From assembly GCA_905182985.1 (NCBI GenBank), contig CAJJDN010000153.1, forward strand, positions 243,469 through 266,877: a stretch of 23,409 nucleotides of DNA, given 5' to 3'. Origin of the DNA: Paramecium sonneborni (lineage: Eukaryota > Ciliophora > Oligohymenophorea > Peniculida > Parameciidae). Position numbers and translations under genes: made by a program. Below the pieces are notes generated by a model. That model had not been told where the DNA came from, ran no database searches, and saw nothing but the letters and a program-made list of their open reading frames with translations. The stretch's first letter is position 1. Each line of letters starts with the position of its first letter. Shown here piece after piece: positions 20,650-23,409 of the stretch.

Positions 20650-21154
20650 ATTGGTTTTTAATTATAAAATAGATGAGATTTGGTATGATCACTTCTTAAT
20701 AATTATTCTCCAAATCTTCTTCTGAAACAGTTTAAATTTCTCCTATTTTATTTCCCTAATTATAAATTGACATAATCTAATTATTACAATATAATCTTTT
20801 AATTCCTAAATAAAAATGAACTTTACTTTTAGCATAACAAATTGGTTAATTATTTTTTTATATTTCTAACCTCATGTCTTTATAATTATAGAAATAAAAT
20901 CTTTTTAAACAATTTGAAACCTCAATTATTTTAAACATCAACTCCTATATCAAATTTATTTTATTTCCAAGTTATTAGAATATCACAATAACTTCATTAT
21001 CAAAATAATAATATTTACAAAAATTCTAGATGAATTTGAAATACTTTATATTGATTTGACAGTTGAGTTAGAAACTGACCTAGATAAAATTACTAAAAAA
21101 TGTTGTTTGGAAATCATTACTTTCTTGAATTCTGGAAGGGATTTAATGATAATT
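20650..21154 (-). CDS. Weak unidentified coding block
   Basis: Minus-strand frame open from after the TGA at 21157-21155. It contains Y-Y-F-D-N-E-V-I-V-I-F, then C-Y-A-K-S-K-V-H-F-Y-L-G-I-K-R-L-Y, then G-N-K-I-G-E-I-Q-T-V-S-E-E-D-L. G is more common at first (about 19%) than third (about 12%) codon positions over the last 120 codons. No start codon is obvious, and the frame stays open into the repeated block, where the opposite strand looks more coding. Its true end is therefore unclear. Convergent with the frame at 19744-20562. No family recognised. Confidence 0.35.
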
Positions 21155-22605
21155 TCAGCAAACTAGTGGAATAATAGATTAATTTTTTACACTCTTTACT
21201 CTTCCAATAATTTTACTCTAAAATTTTAGCTCTAGTATTGTCTAAGTGTTTACCTCTTTTTTTTAAATACTTTTTATACTCTTTTTCTTATAAGAATAAG
21301 TATCTAGTAAATCTCAATAATCATGTCTAACTTGTAGTTTATAAGGTTAAATAATCTTTGATTTTTTTTCTCTGTTAATTACATATGCTTTTTCTGGTTT
21401 TGCTAATAGGAATAGATTGCCAAAAGATATGCTTAGCATTTATTTGATAATTCTTCGTATATCTCCTTATTGTATTCTTTCTATCTATTTAGTTCTTAAA
21501 TTCATCCATGGGTGTACTATAGCTTTATGAATCAGCAAGGTATTTTTACTAGATTTAATTGGATTATAATCCATGATATCGTAAGATAAGCTTCTTCAAA
21601 TGCTTTATGAAGATTTTCTAATGTATCAAAAATTATTTTGAGTATCAAAATCTCTGTAAATTGCATTAATTATCTAACGGGGAAATCTCTTTATTCTGTT
21701 TTCATCCATTGTAATATTAATAAATCAAATAATCTCTTAATTATATGAACTACTAATTTATAATAAAATAGTAACCCTATTGTAGATATATTTTATGTAA
21801 CTCTGTCTAGATATTACTGTATCAAACAGTCTATTGTTTAAAATTGTAAAATTTATCAGATTCTTTTTTTCTGCTAGGGCCTTATAATTAGAAATTTGTG
21901 AATATAAACTAGATAATCAATTAAGTAGCATTTCTTGAAAAGAATTATTACTTCAGAATTAATTTTTTTTCCATTTCCATTTTATTCTCTCGTTTCATAG
22001 AGAATGATTTCTCTAATTAATTTTTGGTATAATAATATTGAGTCCATAATAACATACCGTCTTAAAATAAAGTAGGATAGTTTACTCTAAAAAATAATAT
22101 ATTTCAAAACTATTTTAACATATAGTGGATTATGTGTATACGACGTTGCAAAAACCAAGTATTTTAAAAAAAGGTGCTATTCTATATAAATATTTGAGTT
22201 TATACTATGTTTATATCTTTTGATTTTCTATGCAATTATAGTTCTCTTGTAGGGTACAATTAGATAATCTTTTTATATTTACTAATCTTTGTGCTTTTAT
22301 ATAATAAGCAAGCATGATAATAATCTGTTGGTAATTTAAAATTTTTTAAAGATTGAATACATTATTTGTAGTATTTTAGAAATCGGTTTTAAAAATTCCC
22401 TTGAAAAGAGCTGAACCCTAATATCTCACATTTAATTTAGTATCAATCTATCAATGTAGCCCTATTATTTATTACCAAAGATAGTAATATTGTTAATACC
22501 TTGTTTGCTTTTTATGTGCTTTTTTAAAATCTCTTTCAAAACAGGTTGAACATTTTAATTTCTCCATTTTCCTCACATAAATTGCTAGAAATATATTCTG
22601 TCAAT
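21155..22605. other. No confident gene; scattered short coding-like frames
   Basis: Minus-strand stretches of 60-150 codons are open. Examples are M-D-E-N-R-I-K-R-F-P-R-Q-I-I-N near 21710 and H-P-W-M-N-L-R-T-K-Q near 21510, but two frames are equally plausible over the same bases. TGA codons occur at about the rate expected by chance. No domain or intron pair supports a gene. Confidence 0.35.
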
Positions 22606-22863
22606 TCAAGAAATAAACTTGAATTAATATAACTCAAAAATAATATTATTAATAAAAAAATATCTTGTTAAATGGGGTGAGAGTTTCGAAATATCCCATC
22701 TACAAAAATAACCTTTTATAGTTTTAAAACATTGTTCCTTTGAATATAATTGACATTATTCAAACTTTTTGATGCAGCCTGCCAAAACTTATAAATTAAA
22801 AGATTAAGAAAAAACATTTATTGTGCATTCTGGCATACAATCTTTTATGTTAGATATATGATC
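22606..22863 (-). pseudogene. Surface-antigen-like cysteine block (inner fragment)
   Basis: The minus-strand frame from about 22863 to TGA 22608-22606 carries D-C-M-P-E-C, then C-I-K-K-F-E-Q-C-Q-L-Y-S-K-E-Q-C-F-K and G-Y-F-C-R-W-D. The spacing of Cys residues and the C-x-W-D end recall Paramecium surface (immobilisation) antigen repeats. After about 22690 the frame loses Cys and becomes Ile/Phe/Leu-rich. It sits one frame away from the edge fragment at 22862-23409. Confidence 0.5.
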
Positions 22864-23409
22864 ACAACTCAAATCTATAAAGCCAAATTATTAAATATTA
22901 AATATACAATTAGGATTGAGAATTTGACAAGCTTAACTACTAGAAATAATGTGATAGTTTTAATTAATTACAAATTTATTTAATTACTATTTAGAAATTT
23001 ATATAACTATAAAAACATTCAAATAACTCAAATGAATTGTAAAATAAACTTATATTTGATTAAATAGTACTATATAATTTAATATTTAACCAAATTTAAT
23101 TTCTCTCCTTATATGAATTTATATCACAGCCAACCGCTAAATAGATAACTTCACATTATAATGGTTTTGAAATACAATCACCTCCTAAATTTGCCATACA
23201 ATTTCCAAATTATTTACAATCATCGTTTACAAATGGTGATGATGCAGTATAACATTATTTTAATTAACATTTTTGATTAATCCAAATACAACTTTAATCT
23301 TTTATAGAGTAACAATCTTTTTTTCCAACATATTCAGAACAAATAGTAGATCTATACTTACTACCTCTATTTTCAGATATAACTTAATCCAATATTTGAT
23401 CATAATCTT
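22862..23409 (-). CDS. Surface-antigen-like cysteine-rich protein, partial
   Basis: The minus-strand frame runs in from the right edge (start outside the window) to TGA 22864-22862. Its first 90 codons contain C-S-E-Y-V-G-K-K-D-C, S-C-I-W-I-N-Q-K-C, C-K-Q-F-G-N-C and G-G-D-C-I-S-K-P-L-Q-C. This is regularly spaced Cys with C-x-W, as in the surface-antigen domain of Paramecium immobilisation antigens, which are GPI-anchored coat proteins. After about 23110 the frame becomes Cys-poor and AT-rich until the TGA. It then resumes Cys-rich one frame over (22606-22863). It is either a decaying antigen gene or one interrupted by a non-coding AT-rich insertion. Confidence is good for the family resemblance, low for an intact gene. 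Confidence 0.55.

Noticed and set aside
20646..23040. One long minus-strand gene with TGA read as Trp
   Set aside because: A single frame can be followed for about 800 codons with sensible-looking Trp at TGAs. But with all three stops treated as sense any frame is open, and TGA appears about as often as expected by chance. The clean genes use TGA as stop and TGG for Trp.

Overview
The window looks like nuclear DNA from a ciliate of the Paramecium type. Three lines of evidence agree. (1) Long protein-coding frames are full of TAA and TAG codons and end only at TGA, so TAA and TAG encode glutamine. (2) Introns are tiny (22-27 nt), start GTA and mostly end TAG. (3) The recognisable families are typical of Paramecium: a protein kinase with a huge coiled-coil tail, a DUF4215-type cysteine-rich multi-spanning membrane protein, and surface-antigen-like cysteine blocks. 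The DNA is extremely AT-rich (by eye about four fifths). Open frames read with TGA as the only stop therefore arise easily by chance, so open length alone was not taken as proof of a gene.

Layout. 1-1978: AT-rich, no supported gene. 1979-6192 (+): intact protein kinase with two micro-introns and about 1,387 residues, the best gene here. 6193-7330: a short plus-strand reading frame and a minus-strand coiled-coil fragment with one frame break. 7331-7897: intergenic, with an inverted repeat. 7898-8282 (+): intact small HMG-box protein with a 22-nt intron. 8283-9085: nothing supported. 9086-9608 (+): decayed cysteine-rich fragment. 9565-10291 (+): broken unidentified gene. 10296-13964 (-): large DUF4215/multi-TM protein, intact except for an unresolved start. 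14317-15249 (+): weak unidentified frame. 15971-17280 (-): unidentified gene with one putative intron; further coding-like frames lie upstream to about 18035. 18525-19584 and 19586-20645: two apparently identical 1,060-bp copies separated by a single N, very likely an uncollapsed contig overlap. 20650-21154 (-): weak coding block. 21155-22605: nothing confident. 22606-23409 (-): surface-antigen-like cysteine blocks running off the right edge.

The kinase, the HMG-box gene and most of the DUF4215 gene are clean. Much of the rest looks like gene fragments with frame breaks and in-frame TGA codons. This fits a pseudogene-rich (for example subtelomeric or germline-limited) region, or draft sequence with indels. 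No operon-like logic is expected in this kind of genome, and none is seen.
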